Below, in pieces: positions 25,644 through 39,900 of a stretch of 64,000 nt of DNA. The position numbers were made by a program, and so were the translations under genes. The DNA lies in assembly GCF_000150275.1 (NCBI RefSeq), contig NW_002060946.1, forward strand, positions 2,871,454 to 2,935,453, in the 5' to 3' direction. The notes under the pieces were generated by a model. The model was not told the origin of the DNA. It made no database searches and worked only from the letters and a program-made list of their open reading frames with translations. The stretch comes from Trichoplax adhaerens (Eukaryota; Placozoa; Uniplacotomia; Trichoplacea; Trichoplacidae). How positions within the stretch are numbered: position 1 is the first letter of the stretch; every line of letters begins with the position of its first letter.

Positions 25644-28600
25644 ATGCGTTTGCTTATTGCACTCGTTCTAGCTATTACTTGCAGCATAGCTAAGGCTGCG
25701 ACACTTGAAAGTAGCTATGCTCATTTCGTATCCTTGGATGAAGATGGAAAATATTTCATGTATTGGACTACTAATGATATTACCAAAATGATTCATATTG
25801 CAATCTCAGTCAAGACTACCGGATGGGTAGGCTTTGGAATTTCTCCTTATACAGGTAGAATGCCCGGATCAGACACAGTCATCGGTTGGGTTAGCAGCAA
25901 CGGAACAGCTTATTTACAGGTATAGTACAAATAGTACCGGCAGTTACCCTAATGTTGCTGTTATACATCTGTACTAGTTTTAGTGTATTACAATATATTA
26001 AAATAAATAGTAATCATCGATTATAAATGTTCTCATTATCGTCTATTACAGTAATTTAGATCATACCCTGATGTAATTTAATACCAGTTAAAATATTGAA
26101 CTTTGTTATCATGCATATTTTACGCAATCAATAGACTATCCTATTTATTCAAAATTAACGTTAGGATCGATATGCTACCGGATATTCTACACCTGCATTG
26201 GACCAAAGTCAAGATTACAATTTAGTTAGTGGTGAAGAAACTAATGGAATGACCATCTTGAAGTTTACGAGAAAATATAATACTACTGACAGTAAAGACT
26301 TACCGCTGGAGGTAAAACGCTTACCTATAATGAAAAAATTTGTTAAAATATTAAATTACAACTACACATCTTTATTATGCTTATTCTACTTAATAGTCAT
26401 AACTAATCTACATGCTAGGCTACAATAATGACTAAAAATGAAGCTTATTAGCCAAATTAATGTTGAAATGTATTTGAAGGGAGGAACTACACGTTTAATC
26501 TGGTCTTATCATAGCTCTGATCCTGTATCACCAACTATAATCACAAAGCATCAAAAGCAAGGAACTCGCAGTGTTAATTTATTCCATACTATTCCAGAAG
26601 CTGACAAGCCTTCCATGCCCAACGACACTCAATCTTTTACTATTATTAATACAAATGTAAGAGTTAATTTATATTTCAGCCACAATCATTAACCAGCATC
26701 ACGTGAATTTGAAAGAGATTATTTTCTGTTATTTACATTACCATTGCTCTATCATGCCACTTACACTTATCAAATGCCATATAATAATAAAACTTAGATC
26801 ATTCCATAAAAGAGACCATTCATAGCAAAACATAGTCATTTTTGCTCCAAGCTGCTCTTTACATCTATTTGTTACAAGAACACTTACTTTCGTAGTTATA
26901 AAATATTGTAATAAAATGGTATTTCTGTCTTTGTGATACTAATTTATATAAAAACACTATCTAGACCTATCAATTGTTAAATAACCTCTTAGTTCATCGG
27001 GTTCTAGCCATGTCATATCTATTGATACTTTAATCCTCGTGCAGGTATCAATTCCGGCTAATAAGGACACAACATATTGGTGCAGCGCCTTTAGAGTGCC
27101 TGAAATCAATGGATCTGCTCACATCATCAAGGTTAGCTGATTTTCGAAAATTTCATGGTTTTATATCATCGACGATTTCATAGCGTATATGCAACAAATT
27201 TTACCAGTTTGAGTCGATATACTATTCTGATATCGTATTGGATAAAACGATTAGTAAAGAAATCCCGAACGTTTTCCGATAAGTACCTATAATACAACTA
27301 TAACTTGATCACTAATAACATATCTTACTAAAACCTAGTTCACTTTAACCATCGAGCGAGCTACGCATCGTATACCTTACTTTACGATATAAATTTCCTC
27401 TACCATATTTTAAGCTGCATTTCAGTTCTATTTATGGTGCTTTCTTCTTTTTGATTGTAGTAGGATAAATTACCATAATCTTCTAAATTACTTAAGATGA
27501 GACTCTGGTTTACATGCAATTTATATTAGTAGTACAAAGTTCTTCTTCGTAAATCATCGCCGGAATAAATTGTTATTGCATTCTAGCCAATTTAGAGTAT
27601 CAGCTAACTGCTTAAGAGTTCCACCATGGTACAAAGAAAATCAGAGTGCTAATCTAGGGAATTAGTAATCATACGGTTACTCTAAACTTTATTGAAGAAT
27701 TTATAAAGTCTTTGAATAGAATATTTCTGTAAAATATCATCTACCTATATATTTTGTCGCTATCAGTGAACCAAAGTAGATACTTTGATTAAATTTGAAA
27801 TAGAAATACTATGAAAGAAACCCAGTACCTACTTATACAGATATAAGAGATCTTCGATAGTCAGCCTTAGCTTATAGTAATAATTAATTGGAATGGCATG
27901 GCTAATATCAGTAATCGTACGCTGTAGCATTTGGACATTTATTTATACAATCCGTTTATCCAGTTACATTAGAAACTTTCTTCATGAAATTTACAAGGGT
28001 TTTACTAGTCTTTACCCTATAAATGTGACATTATAGTTTAGGTTATGTACTATTTGTGGGGAACTAAGTGTAAATAACATAGTCATCTTAATAATATTAA
28101 ATCATTTCTTGGAAATAATAGTTGGCACCTCATATTGAGAAAGGAAATGAAGGCTTAGTCCATCATATCCTGATCTATGAGTGTATCATGGATGAAAATC
28201 ATGTTGGTCAAAGTCACGACTGTGCATCAAGAAATATGCCCTTGGGCTTACGATACTGCCGAGGAGCAACAGCAATAACTGCATGGGCCGTTGGCGGCAA
28301 GGTTTGCTAAAATACTCATTCGCCTATTTAATTCGATTCTCTGCTATCTTAATAGCAGAGAATCGAAAAAATTGTTAATCGATATCGTTTTGACACAACG
28401 ACTATTGTCACATAGTAACAGAAAAATGATTGAATTTACGCAACATTTCCACTACAAATTCACTATACATAACGATATAGTAAAAATTCTTGATAATGTT
28501 GACTTTTATAGGAGATATTCTTTCCTGCTCATGTTGGTTTACCAATCGGAAAGGGTTCTGGAGTGAAATATTTACTGATGGAAGTTCATTATGATAATCC

Positions 28601-31600
28601 TAAATTAGAAGCAGGTAATACTTGTACAGTATATATTCTAGAACAAAATTTTAAATATGATAATGAAATAAAGGTAAGATATTTACTAATATAAGCAACA
28701 TGGTTAACTACTGTTTAGGTCGTTTCGATTCATCTGGTATGAAATTCTTTTATACTTTCCATAAGCGCCAATATGATGCTGGAGTTATGCAGATTGGTAA
28801 AGTCGTTAGTAGGCGTACAATTATACCAGAAAGACAGAAAAAGTGGGAAGTTGCTGGATATTGCGCAAAATCCTGTACTCAAGCAGTAAGAATATTTTAT
28901 AACTTGCTTTAGGTTTATGTTTCTTTCGTGTGCATAACAAAAAAAGGCACACTCTTACTTCAGTTACTAATAATTTAATTAGTAGCTTATCTATTTAAGT
29001 GAGCGTAAACAATCTTGCAATTGCAGTACCTGAATAATATGACGGCACCATTCCCAGTAGTAGCACATTACGTTTTATATTAACTTTCCATGCTATAGAA
29101 TAAATGATCATTTGCTTCTTTTAGAACATTCCAGCTACAGGTATTAATATCTTCTCTGGATTGTTGCATACTCATCTTGCTGGTAAGTTGGATCTTCAAT
29201 ATCTAGAATTATTGAAACACAAAGAGGATACTGATTTTTTTATTCCACCGCGGCATCTTTACATTAAACATAGACTATAATCTAAGAATTTTAATGCAGA
29301 AACCGATGATTGTACTAAACGAGTAAACTATCCTTCAGTTTTAATAAAAAAAGTAAATTCGGTCAAAGCATTTTGATATTACTTCGATAGTAAGGAGCTA
29401 CTCTAATGTTCACGTAGGTAGAGCAATTACGCTAAAACAATTTCGAAATGGAAACGAAATTACTCCACTGGCAAACAATCCTCATTATGATTTCAACTAT
29501 CAAGAATTTGTATATTTTAAGAATCCTAAGAAAATCTTACCCGTAAGTTCAATCAGCTTTTGCCTCTTTTCTAAAACTACTACAATTTTGCAATTTACAT
29601 TGATATTAAGTATTGTTGAGATAATAAGTAGATGATGTTTAAGCTATGAAATACAATATCCATGCTGTAGAATTTTAGAACACTGCAAAGTGTGTGATAA
29701 GGCAATTTATTCAGTATTCTATCAGAAACTGACTTTAGATTATGTAGTCTTGTCGTCATAATAGCACTACTAGGTAGGTAATAGTTAATTGAAGCCATAC
29801 ATGTAAGCAAATACATTAAGATTTAGAAGAAGAAGATTGTAAGAAAATATTGACTTTAAAATATTCTGATAATAAAATTGGTTAGCTATTTGGAGTCTTT
29901 AATTTTTGAAACTTAAGTTTCATTTTTATATTAAACCTTTGAAATCAAGTATCGCAAAGTCTTCCTATTAATATCATCCTATAGCAAAGTTTAATGATAA
30001 ATTTTTTTGTGCCCTTCTTTGATTAATTATTGACTTGAATAACTAATCTTTCATATTCTAAAATTAATTACCAAAGCTTTTTATCATTAATTTACTATGT
30101 TAGATTATTACTACTTTAATATTAAAAATCGATCGAACTACTTGTTGTAATGGATTGTAAAACATTCAGTTTTCTCCCTTCCATTTTGCCGATTTAATAC
30201 AGTATAATATGTTTAACAATAATTAATCTAATGGGTTGTTATTTATATTTATGTTAGGGTGATCAAGTAACCATCGTTTGTAGCTATAATACAGAAAATA
30301 GACCTAACTACACCAGAGTAAGTTTGTGATTTATTAAACGGAGCCATTAGCGTAAATGAAATGGACACTTTATTTATTTAACGCTTTAGAAATATTATTG
30401 TAAATCTCAACAGAATCGCTTCTTAATCGAAGAGTATTTTGACTCTAATGTTAGTCTTCACCTAAATCATTATTATTAGGGTGGCATTGGAACTAAAGAT
30501 GAAATGTGCTTGTCATATTTATATTATTGGCCCAAACTAACTATGGCTGTCTGTGAATCATATGAGTCTACTGATCATTACGAAAACTTCATGGCGGCTA
30601 TTCAAGAGTATGTATGTCACAATTTAAACTCTACGACAAGGAATCGTATAGTAAAAGTCTATAAGTAACTACTGACTTAAAAGCCCTTTACTAAGCGTTA
30701 AATACACTCAGCGAAGTACAGCAAAGATAGAACTTTTAGTAGCATATACAAATCTACAACTTTTCACCACCCAACTCAATTCAAGTATTCTCGTTTATAT
30801 AGGAACCGTTTAATCTGTAAACAACAATAGTATTATTATTATACCTTATCAGGAGAAACATCTTGAACTGAGATGTTCCTTACATAGCTTCTCTATCAAT
30901 GAATATTCTTAATCTCTTACTCATACTTAATCTTAATCTTAGCATGTATTTTTGTCTAATTTAACTATCATCAGCTAGAACTTAAATCATGTTGCTACTA
31001 TCTACACATAATCACAGTCAATATCAAATATGTAATAAACTATCACAAATAATATTTATGTTAAGGCATTACTGATCTTAACTAGCACTGTAAATATGGA
31101 TTTTTCCCATATTAGCTACTACTGTACTATCAAATTATCCTGACGGTAAGGTAACACCGTAATAATGTAATTATAATGGAGATTTATTTTCTTCCATATT
31201 AGATATAGACCTTTAAATATTAAATAGAAACTGATAGCATAAAGACATCGTTAAAGTATTACAGGCTAAAGCTAAGTCATTTTATATCTTTTCAACAGGA
31301 GAAAAACTCTTAATACTAAGCTCGTCAAAGACCTCATCAGCCTTCAAAATAATGCGCCACCCATGCAATACTGTGCGGCAAAAAATCATGCTATATTACA
31401 GCCAGTTAGTATCAGTATTTAATAGTCATCATCTTATAAATTAGTATAAGAAAATCTGATTTACGTATAAATACAAATGGATGCTAACCCTACAGTATGA
31501 TTAAGTAAAACATTTAGGACTATAATTTAGTATTCTACAGCGCAATTTTATTACTATTCGTTAACGTACATTAATTTACCTATCGGTACTAACTTATGAA

Positions 31601-31886
31601 ATTAGTATTAAAATTAATTATGTTAAATAGTACCAAGCAGAACAGCAAATGCTTTTTTATTTTATCACTGCAAAGTCTCGTACTTTCATTATTTTCTTTC
31701 GTTAACCTGATACAGATACATTTCATTCTTTCTCTTTAGACGAGATATATGGCAATTTCTGATTTTAAAAGAGTTAAAGTCAACTTTGATTGGACTGGTG
31801 GAGCGCAGCATATTACCTACTCCAATTTATTTGTAGTTCTTATTGCTTTACTGGCTTATTCATTTGTAGACGGAACTCATCATTAG
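25644..31886 (+). CDS. MOXD1-like: DOMON/copper monooxygenase (MOXD1/DBH family), tandem copy 2
   Basis: Paralogue of the gene at 13955, predicted to hydroxylate an unknown small molecule or peptide in the secretory pathway. Exons: 25644-25919, 26165-26311, 26480-26656, 27045-27131, 28122-28301, 28512-28614, 28719-28885, 29125-29182, 29418-29542, 30258-30317, 30480-30607, 31299-31404, 31740-31886; 586 residues. Every intron falls at the same position and phase as in copies 1 and 3. Seen: signal peptide (1-18), DOMON, and a complete set of copper ligands: HH at 243-244, HYDNP histidine 315, HTH at 394/396, DEMC methionine 469. The C-terminus has a hydrophobic stretch followed by a short polar tail ending in HH, unlike the other two copies. 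ACGTAG five bases before the ATG resembles the copy 1 upstream acceptor. Intron 5 carries a perfect 16-bp hairpin. Confidence 0.92.
28332..28367 (+). other. Perfect 16-bp intronic hairpin with 4-base loop
   Basis: TTCGATTCTCTGCTAT is followed by CTTA and its exact reverse complement. It starts about 30 bases after the exon 5 donor of monooxygenase copy 2, and pairing continues imperfectly a few bases outward. It could affect splicing, be a small hairpin RNA, or be a fold-back insertion. No equivalent was seen in copies 1 or 3. Confidence 0.7.
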
Positions 31887-33019
31887 AAGAATATATTGAT
31901 TACTAATTTAGGACACCGTAGCGGTAGCATAGCACTGAGTAATAATCTAAAATAGCACTAAAACATTGGTTAATATTAGTACTTTCTTTAGATACACGGG
32001 CATAATTCTGGTAGTAATTTTAGGTTGTCAATATTGTCACTATCTACAGTTACCGATAGTATATTTGTTAATTACATAATGTTTACGTAGCATTTTTAAA
32101 ATCAGATTTTTATCTGTGTGCTATTTCATGGATATCAATACAGCTTGCTTTTCTTCATATCGAAATTGCTGTAATTATCGTATTAAAGTTGCTTGTGCTT
32201 CTAGGTTATTTTTACGTTATTATGCTACAGCTTGCATGCTAATCTAGTACAGCTAGCTCCTTATCTTACGCAATAACTGCTCTTCAATAAAATATTTACT
32301 CACATTTTTATTTCTTGATTACCTGTATAACATGGCTTGTGAATTTGACCATCATACTATATTTTATTTACTTACTACTCCTAACTCTACATTGTAGGTA
32401 TGAGTCTAGACCTTAGAACTGAAAGATTATAACTGCAGTGAAAATTCGATAGAGTAACTATATTAAATATGAAATGAGGTTAGTTTTAACGTGTGAACAG
32501 AATCGAATTAAAGGCAATTGTGATATTATAACATTCCGTTCTGATGATCATGACTTAAAGTAGACTGCTTTCTACTAGACTCATGTTACGAGCACATACA
32601 CCTGCATGCATTTTCTTGCTAAAAAGTGCATTTGAATATCAGGCATAAAATCTATCTATATCCGCTCATCTACATAATAATTATTCCTAATGTTTAAATA
32701 TTCAATATAAAACTTAAGTGATTCAGCTCCCAAATTTTCAAGTATTACTATATTGAATACAAATTTTTATCTCTCTAACAATATCGGTACAAGCAGCATG
32801 GAGAACGTCAACTTTAAGCAACCTAATTTTAAAGTTGTAGCGTTTAACTCTTATAGTCTCTTGTAATGGTCTAAATTTAATATCATTTTATACATGATAT
32901 CAATACGATTTGCCTGTATCGGAGTTTATTGTTGCAGTTTCTACAGTATAATCGTTTTTTTGCTAGTATTACAGAAAGAGACTAAGATCGGCAATAAACA
33001 TGAATATTACTTTATGCTA

Positions 33020-33690
33020 ATACATAACCTAAGTTACCTTAGTCAGCACAGATCACATAATACCAGACTAAATCCCATATGATTAATTAATTATAGGCCA
33101 ATAAAGACAACGGTAAGAATAGAATTACCTTTTCCTATAATAGAACTTTAGCAGAATGAATTTCTATGGTAAAAAGTTATAAACAAGTCTCTTTACCTAA
33201 ATTAAGGCCTATTGCATTGCACCAATTCACGAACTGTAATGAATTTTTATAGTAGCTAGGTATGAAATAAATTGCTAGGGTACTTCTGAAACCATACATG
33301 GGCTATTAATATATAAGTAATACTACGAGCTATCATGAATTTTTGTAATAAGAAGATATGAAATAAAATTTTCAACCGTAGTGCAATACACTTATAAACA
33401 CATAGTACCGTAAGCTGTGAAAGAATTTTTATGGCAATAAGTGCGAAATTACATATAGTTAGATAGTAACGATGAAGAGCTATGATTAATGTCTACGATA
33501 TCAGATATTGAAATCAAGTCTGTGCTCGCAACGTAATGCAGATATAGTAAGTATGTAAACTATCGAGAATTTTTTTAGCAAGAATTAAAATATAATGCTT
33601 TATTTTCAGTTACACTTTGGTAATGACAATCGAACGAATAAAAATGTGGATTGTATTCAAACTTATACGATATAATAGAGAAGGTTATAG
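33020..33690. repeat. Dispersed repeat family 2, copy 2
   Basis: Partner of 21935-22625, with the same landmarks in the same order and several small indels. It lies about 1.1 kb after the stop codon of monooxygenase copy 2; its partner lies about 2.6 kb after that of copy 1. Confidence 0.75.
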
Positions 33691-35796
33691 AATTTAGCAG
33701 TTTAGAGGTTGAAACTTTCTTATCAAAGTTCTTTCGCTGTTTTAAAGTCGACGAGGACCATCTACGCTTAGTGCTTATTTTGAAGGTATGCATAGTTATC
33801 CCCTCCCTTTCTCCGTTTGGCTGTGATACTATCACAAAAAAATGGGTTTCTACTTTATGTATATAGATGAGGACACCTACTTTCGTAGTTAGAGAATATT
33901 GTAAAAAATTTGGGCATTTCATACATGAATTTAGACATTAAAAATCAGGTTATTTAACTTTATCTAGCGGAATTGCATGATATTAATAGGAAAGAGATAC
34001 TGAAATAGCATTTCGAGTGTTAATACGGGAGACGTTCCATTCCAAACTCTATTAATCAAGTTAAATTGTAATCATCGTAATGAAAGAATAATTCTAACTC
34101 CACCTATCTAATCCTTATCAATCTGATAATCATAGAGAATTTCATAATGGTAATAAATTTATTATACGTAATTGTATATGTTCAAATACCTGTGAAACAG
34201 CTTATTCTTATGACAAAAATTTATCTAATTACAAAAAATGATGTACGCATTAACTTAGTAAAATAAATTATTTTGAGCGTTTACTTTATTTAAACTCCTA
34301 GCTTACAGCTATCATAGCTAGAAACAAAATAAAATGTGACGATATCACATACAAAAAATTCATCTTTAAAATGATGCATTTCTAATTTATCATTTTTAAT
34401 GAGATTGATAATTGCAAAAGCATGTTTCCACTCAAATTTTAGCCAATTTCTTTATTGTAATTAAGGAGAATTTTTCACTGAGTTAATAATCATACATGTA
34501 GAACGTATCGATTATATATTGTGGCTGGCTCGAACGAAATTAATTTAAAGTAGCCTTAGATATTATGCAAGACCTAAAATAAATCACAGTTATCATACTC
34601 GTAGAGTACTGGTATATCTTCAGTTTTCTACCGCACGTAGTGTAAGCTATAGTCGACTATTAAAAAGAACTTTTCAATATTTTGTAGTGTGGCTAGGACA
34701 ACATACGAAGTCACCAATGTAGCTAAACTAATACAATATTAAAAGCTAGGAAAATTTACAGATTTAAAGTACGTAAAGAATTCAGGCAGTTCACTTTTGT
34801 TAGTTTTATGTAAACTTATTTTCAAGTAGGATTATTGGACTAGATCTTGCTAACCTGGTCACAACTGGCAGAGAATTTTTTATAGCAGATAACGATAGCA
34901 GCTATTTAATTGCCTACCAATATCTTCAATAGTAGCGTTATCTAATTTGTCAGATTAATTAGTGAGTTCTTGCTATGACAATAGGCCTTGCTGGTCCTTT
35001 CAAAGTATTACACTGGAATGAGCTAAGAAAAAGTAGTGAAAGCATGCAGAGCTGATATTTTGTTTACCACAGCTATTTAATTTCAGTAATTTCGGAAAGT
35101 ATTCAATCAAAATATGTTTATCAGCGTATTAGATTCTAGATTGAATGAAATAATATTGATGTATCACCAAGATTAGCAGAATATACTTTTTAGCTTTAGA
35201 ATCTTAAGATATTCGAATCAAAAAATTAGCTACAGAGATTAAACTTTCGCTAATAGTAACTTTACATGAATATTTTAGCTATCAATGTTTGATCTGATCC
35301 TACTAGGTATCTTCCCTCTTGCTGTCATATTAAGCTACTGTTAATTAATTCTTTGATTGGCGTCGTTAAAAATATAATAATTGAAGACCATTGATACTCG
35401 AATGCAGAAAAAACGGATTTTAAAACTATCGCAGCTAACTAGGCGCGGCTCAAATAGCTTACTCAGTGTAATTTCCGGTGTGAAAATAATATAGTAAAAA
35501 TTTATACTTCAGAAATCCATAAGCACTTTATTGAACTCTAGATATAAAAAAAATAATAGCGTTTATTTAATGCCAGCTAAATGAATGATATTGCCGGTCC
35601 ATCAGCAATATCATGAGCAATCATTTTAGTTCTAAATAATCCAATAAGGATAGTACTTGACAACAGCTACCCGTCAAATGGTCATAGGCAGTCTCAAGCT
35701 CTAAAGAACTTAAAATATTTAATTTACTTGCATAGCAAATATGCAATAATGGTAACATATTCCATCGATTGAAGAAAACAAAATTGTTGATCTAAT

Positions 35797-35945
35797 GGGT
35801 GAGCTCGTAACCTAGCAACGAGGTAGCCCGAATGCGGTTGACATCAATAGCATGTTAGCTTAAACAATGATAGTCTTTTAGGCGGGTGATCCCACCCAGA
35901 TCGGACTATGATCTGGAATGATCGGCAAAGTAACGGGATTAGTGT
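35797..35945. other. Hairpin-rich, less AT-rich island
   Basis: A block richer in G and C than its surroundings. It has successive inverted repeats: CTCGT/ACGAG near 35802, GGGTG/CACCC near 35885, and CCAGATC/GATCTGG at 35896-35916 with a 7-base loop. No ORF. It may be a structured RNA or an old element; no known RNA family was recognised, including tRNA and 5S rRNA. Confidence 0.35.
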
Positions 35946-36945
35946 CTGGAATCATTTACTTTAAGCGCGATAAAATCCATTACAACTCAAAAATTAAGTT
36001 TACGATGTCCACTTGAAATGATTTTAGCTAATGACAGTAGTTGCATGTTAGAAAATACAGTGATAGATGTAGTGTAGAACTATTTGTCTTAATACAGTAA
36101 TACCATTTCATTATTAATTGATATTAATGCAATAACAACCTGCAATAAATATAGGATCATTTTCTCAATCTGCTACATTAAATGATCTTGTGATAGATTC
36201 GTGATGTGTGATGATGTCATTCTTATACAAAACTCTAGTAGTACTCGTTTTGCATCCATTATAATCAACCTTTCATATTGTCCATTTACTTAAATAATGA
36301 AAGCATTAATTTATGCTTATGTCATTGTAATTCGAACTCTGTAATTCTATAATTCTATACTAATTTATAGAAATAAGAGCTTTATTTTTTCCTTGCTTTT
36401 GTCAATATTAAAGTAGAAGACTAGCTTTGGATTTAAAAGGTCAATCTAAGCAACTTTGTCAATTTCATACAGTAATTGTTTAAAGTAGAACAATAGTATC
36501 CCAGGTGTTTACGGCATGCTACTGATTTCAAACCATATTTAAAATACTTTAGACACATTAATTATTTTCTCATTGAATAGATACTATCTATGCTATTTTA
36601 ATTAGCAATGTTGAATTAAATTAATATTTCAACCAATAGAATCATGACTACTATGTAAACTTATACCGAATGATCATCTGATACTTAATGCCATGGCTTA
36701 ATTTTTCAGAAACTATAAATACCGGTAACGGGCTACTTTTTTCATCTAGTCATCTATGTTGACGCCAATATCAACGTGAATCTATAATCACTTAATATTT
36801 AGCTCATTCTTTAAATAAATCGTAAGTTAATCTAATAGTAGTTTTAACTAACCATATTTAATATTCGACACCATTTTAAATTGTATTATTGATGCTATCT
36901 CACCATTCTATCTATAAATTCAGGGGAATTATTAATTAAAGAAAG

Positions 36946-39900
36946 ATGCGCTTGTACCTTGCGCTCCTCTTCGCTTTTGCTTGCAGTACTGTTGCTGCTG
37001 TTAGCTTAAAAGAAAGCTACGATCATATGATTTCTTTAGACGAGGATGAAAAATATTACCTATATTGGACACTCAATGATGCAACAAAAGTTATCAATAT
37101 AGCTGTTACAGTTAAAACTACTGGATGGGTAGGTTTTGGCATTTCTCCTTACACTGGTAGGATGCCTGGTTCAGATACTGTTATTGGTTGGGTAGATAGT
37201 GCTGGAAAAACATACTTACAGGTATTGTACGATTTTAATTGCTATCATAACGACCGTTCTAAGTACATCAAAATTTATATATTTCTGAATTTGCTAAGTT
37301 ACGAGAACTAAAAATATTACTAAATAATACAAGCTAAATAGGATTCAATACTATGGGTTTACGGATTATTTTTAGCTTACTATCTAAATAATGTTAAAAG
37401 CTAACTTTAACCTTCTTTTCAAATTTCTAGGATCGATTTGCCCCATCGCACACCGTACCAGTTCTTGATGCTCAACAAGATTATACTCTAATAAGTGGTG
37501 AAGAAAACAACGGCATGACTATTTTAAAATTTTCAAGAAAATATGATACTGGCGATAGTAAAGATTTGTTGATAGACGTATGTACCAATTAAGTATCACT
37601 ATAACAATTTTCCAGCATAAATTTATCCAATTTGTGTAAAATTATTGTAATAAAATTTTATTAAGGTAAACGTTATCGCTAATTGCACTAACATTGTTTT
37701 GTTTAAAGGATCTTAAATCTAATAATTAAATTTGATAAGTAATATCATTTATAATTAAAACAGACTGGAACTACTCGATTAATCTGGGCGTACAATGACA
37801 ATGATCCTGTCGACCCACAAACTTTTACGAAACATACTAAACAGGGCAGTCGTAGTGTTAATTTATTCAACTCACTACCTGAAGCCGATAAGCCACCTTT
37901 GCCCTCCGATACACAATATTTCGATCTTTTAAATCCCGACGTAAGTTAAGTAAATTTAATCATCGTAAAACTTTCTTCGATAGTTCTATTTGGTTTATAA
38001 ATTATTGCAATAGTCATTATTCATTAGCAATTGTTGAATTCAATAAAAATTACGCACGTTAGATTAACTGCTTCTGTTGTCTATTGGTAAATAGGCGATA
38101 ATGTAATTAAGGTATTATTTTTATTCCAACTAGGTTGCTATTCCTAGTGGTGATACAACCTATTGGTGCACAGCTTTTAAGCTCCCTGAAGTAAATGGTA
38201 CCGCTCATATGATTAAGGTAAGGAGTATAATACTTTAAACAAACTCGTACATTAAATTAGTTGCTATCATCCTATAATTGAGTGTTATTGATTATTAATT
38301 GTTTTAATAAACGATCGCATGGTTTCAGCGGGTGATCACAATTCAATTACCGTAGTTGCTAATCTATTGGATGTTATTTTATCATAAAAAATTATGCTTC
38401 TTTCGTATTAGATTGACCCTATCATTCAGAAAGGGCACAGTGGATTAGTTCATCACATCTTGGTATACGATTGTGTATTTGATGAAAAATTTCACGGTTC
38501 AAGTCACGACTGTGATTCCCGAAACATGCCCCAAGGATTACGTGGTTGCCGCGGTGCAACCGTTATTGGTGCATGGGCAGTTGGTGCTGAGGTATGCTTA
38601 TAAGAGGTTGCAGGGAGCGATTGCTATAATCTTACAGACTCTGGACAGTCTCACTAATCTGTTGATTGAACAGATGTATAAATTTGTTTCTTACCGTACT
38701 GCCCTAATAGGATATTTCTGCTAACGTAAGTAAAATCTTAAACTAGTTGTTTGATCTGTATAGGGATTATCCTACCCAGCCCATGTCGGCCTACCACTTG
38801 GAGGCGATAAAGGTGCACGATATGTTGTTATGGAAACACATTATGACAATCCTAATCGAGAAGCCGGTAAGTCAAAAATTAACTACTACTAATATCCTAT
38901 TTGTACCATCAAATCAATGAATACGGAAATTAACTTTCGGCACAGAAATTTATAATACAGTAATATAAATTAATAATGATGTGTATAAATTGCTATTAGT
39001 ATGTTACACCTATACGTTTTATAATGTATGATTGTGAAAAAGTGGATATTTTTGATCTTTAGATTAAACATGATCACATACTAAATCTGATGTCATTAAG
39101 TTCATGATTAATGAACTACAGATTACCAACCTAAATATAGTTTAAAGTATAATGGATACTTTAGATATCACGGAAGGAGGCGGCTACTGTAAACATTTTA
39201 TATAAGCAATTAGCAATATCTACAAAAATCTACACAGTCTTCCTCATATATCTTAAAAATATCACGAGTTAGGACTTCGCGATTCTTCCGGTATGAGATT
39301 CTACTATACGCATCAACTGCGCCAATATGATGCTGGCGTTTTTGAAATTGGTCAAGCAACTAGCCCTTTTATGGTCATACCTGAAGGCCAAACTCAGTGG
39401 GAAGTTGCTGGCTACTGTTCTGAGAACTGCACAAGGCCTGTAAGTAATATTATATTAGGTAGTTAATATCAAGAAGATACAAGATCAAAATCTCATGTCG
39501 ATCCCAAAATAAATCTATTTCTGTATATATGTATAGTATAAATTCTGTAGATAATTTTAGGGGAAATACGTGTTTAATCTGATAAGGTGCTTTTCTCTCT
39601 TCTATAGAATTTACCCTCTACTGGTATTAAATTCTTCGGCGGCTTTTTACATACTCATTTAGCCGGTAAATTATAAATAATTAGATAATAGGATATCGTA
39701 AGCTACTTATAGTAATTCCAAAAGATATCGCAGAATATCTATATCAGTGTATATTACACTAATAAAGGTGTGATATATTAATCTTGATAATGCAAAATCA
39801 ACGTAAAGATTGCAAGCCTTTGCCGAATATTGATCTAATCTCTTGCAATTCTTACTATAGGCTATTCTATCGTGACTAAACATTACCGTAATGGAGTTGA

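Larger units (their letters stand above)
31887..36945. other. Spacer between monooxygenase copies 2 and 3
   Basis: About 5 kb without a recognised gene. It contains repeat family 2 copy 2 (33020-33690) and a less AT-rich block with several hairpins (35797-35945). ORFs at 32894 and 33575 overlap or adjoin the repeat and have no domain signature. Confidence 0.6.

Noticed and set aside
33575-33922. 115-codon minus-strand ORF near monooxygenase copy 2
   Set aside because: It overlaps repeat family 2 and is not open in the partner copy at 21935-22625, so length is chance.
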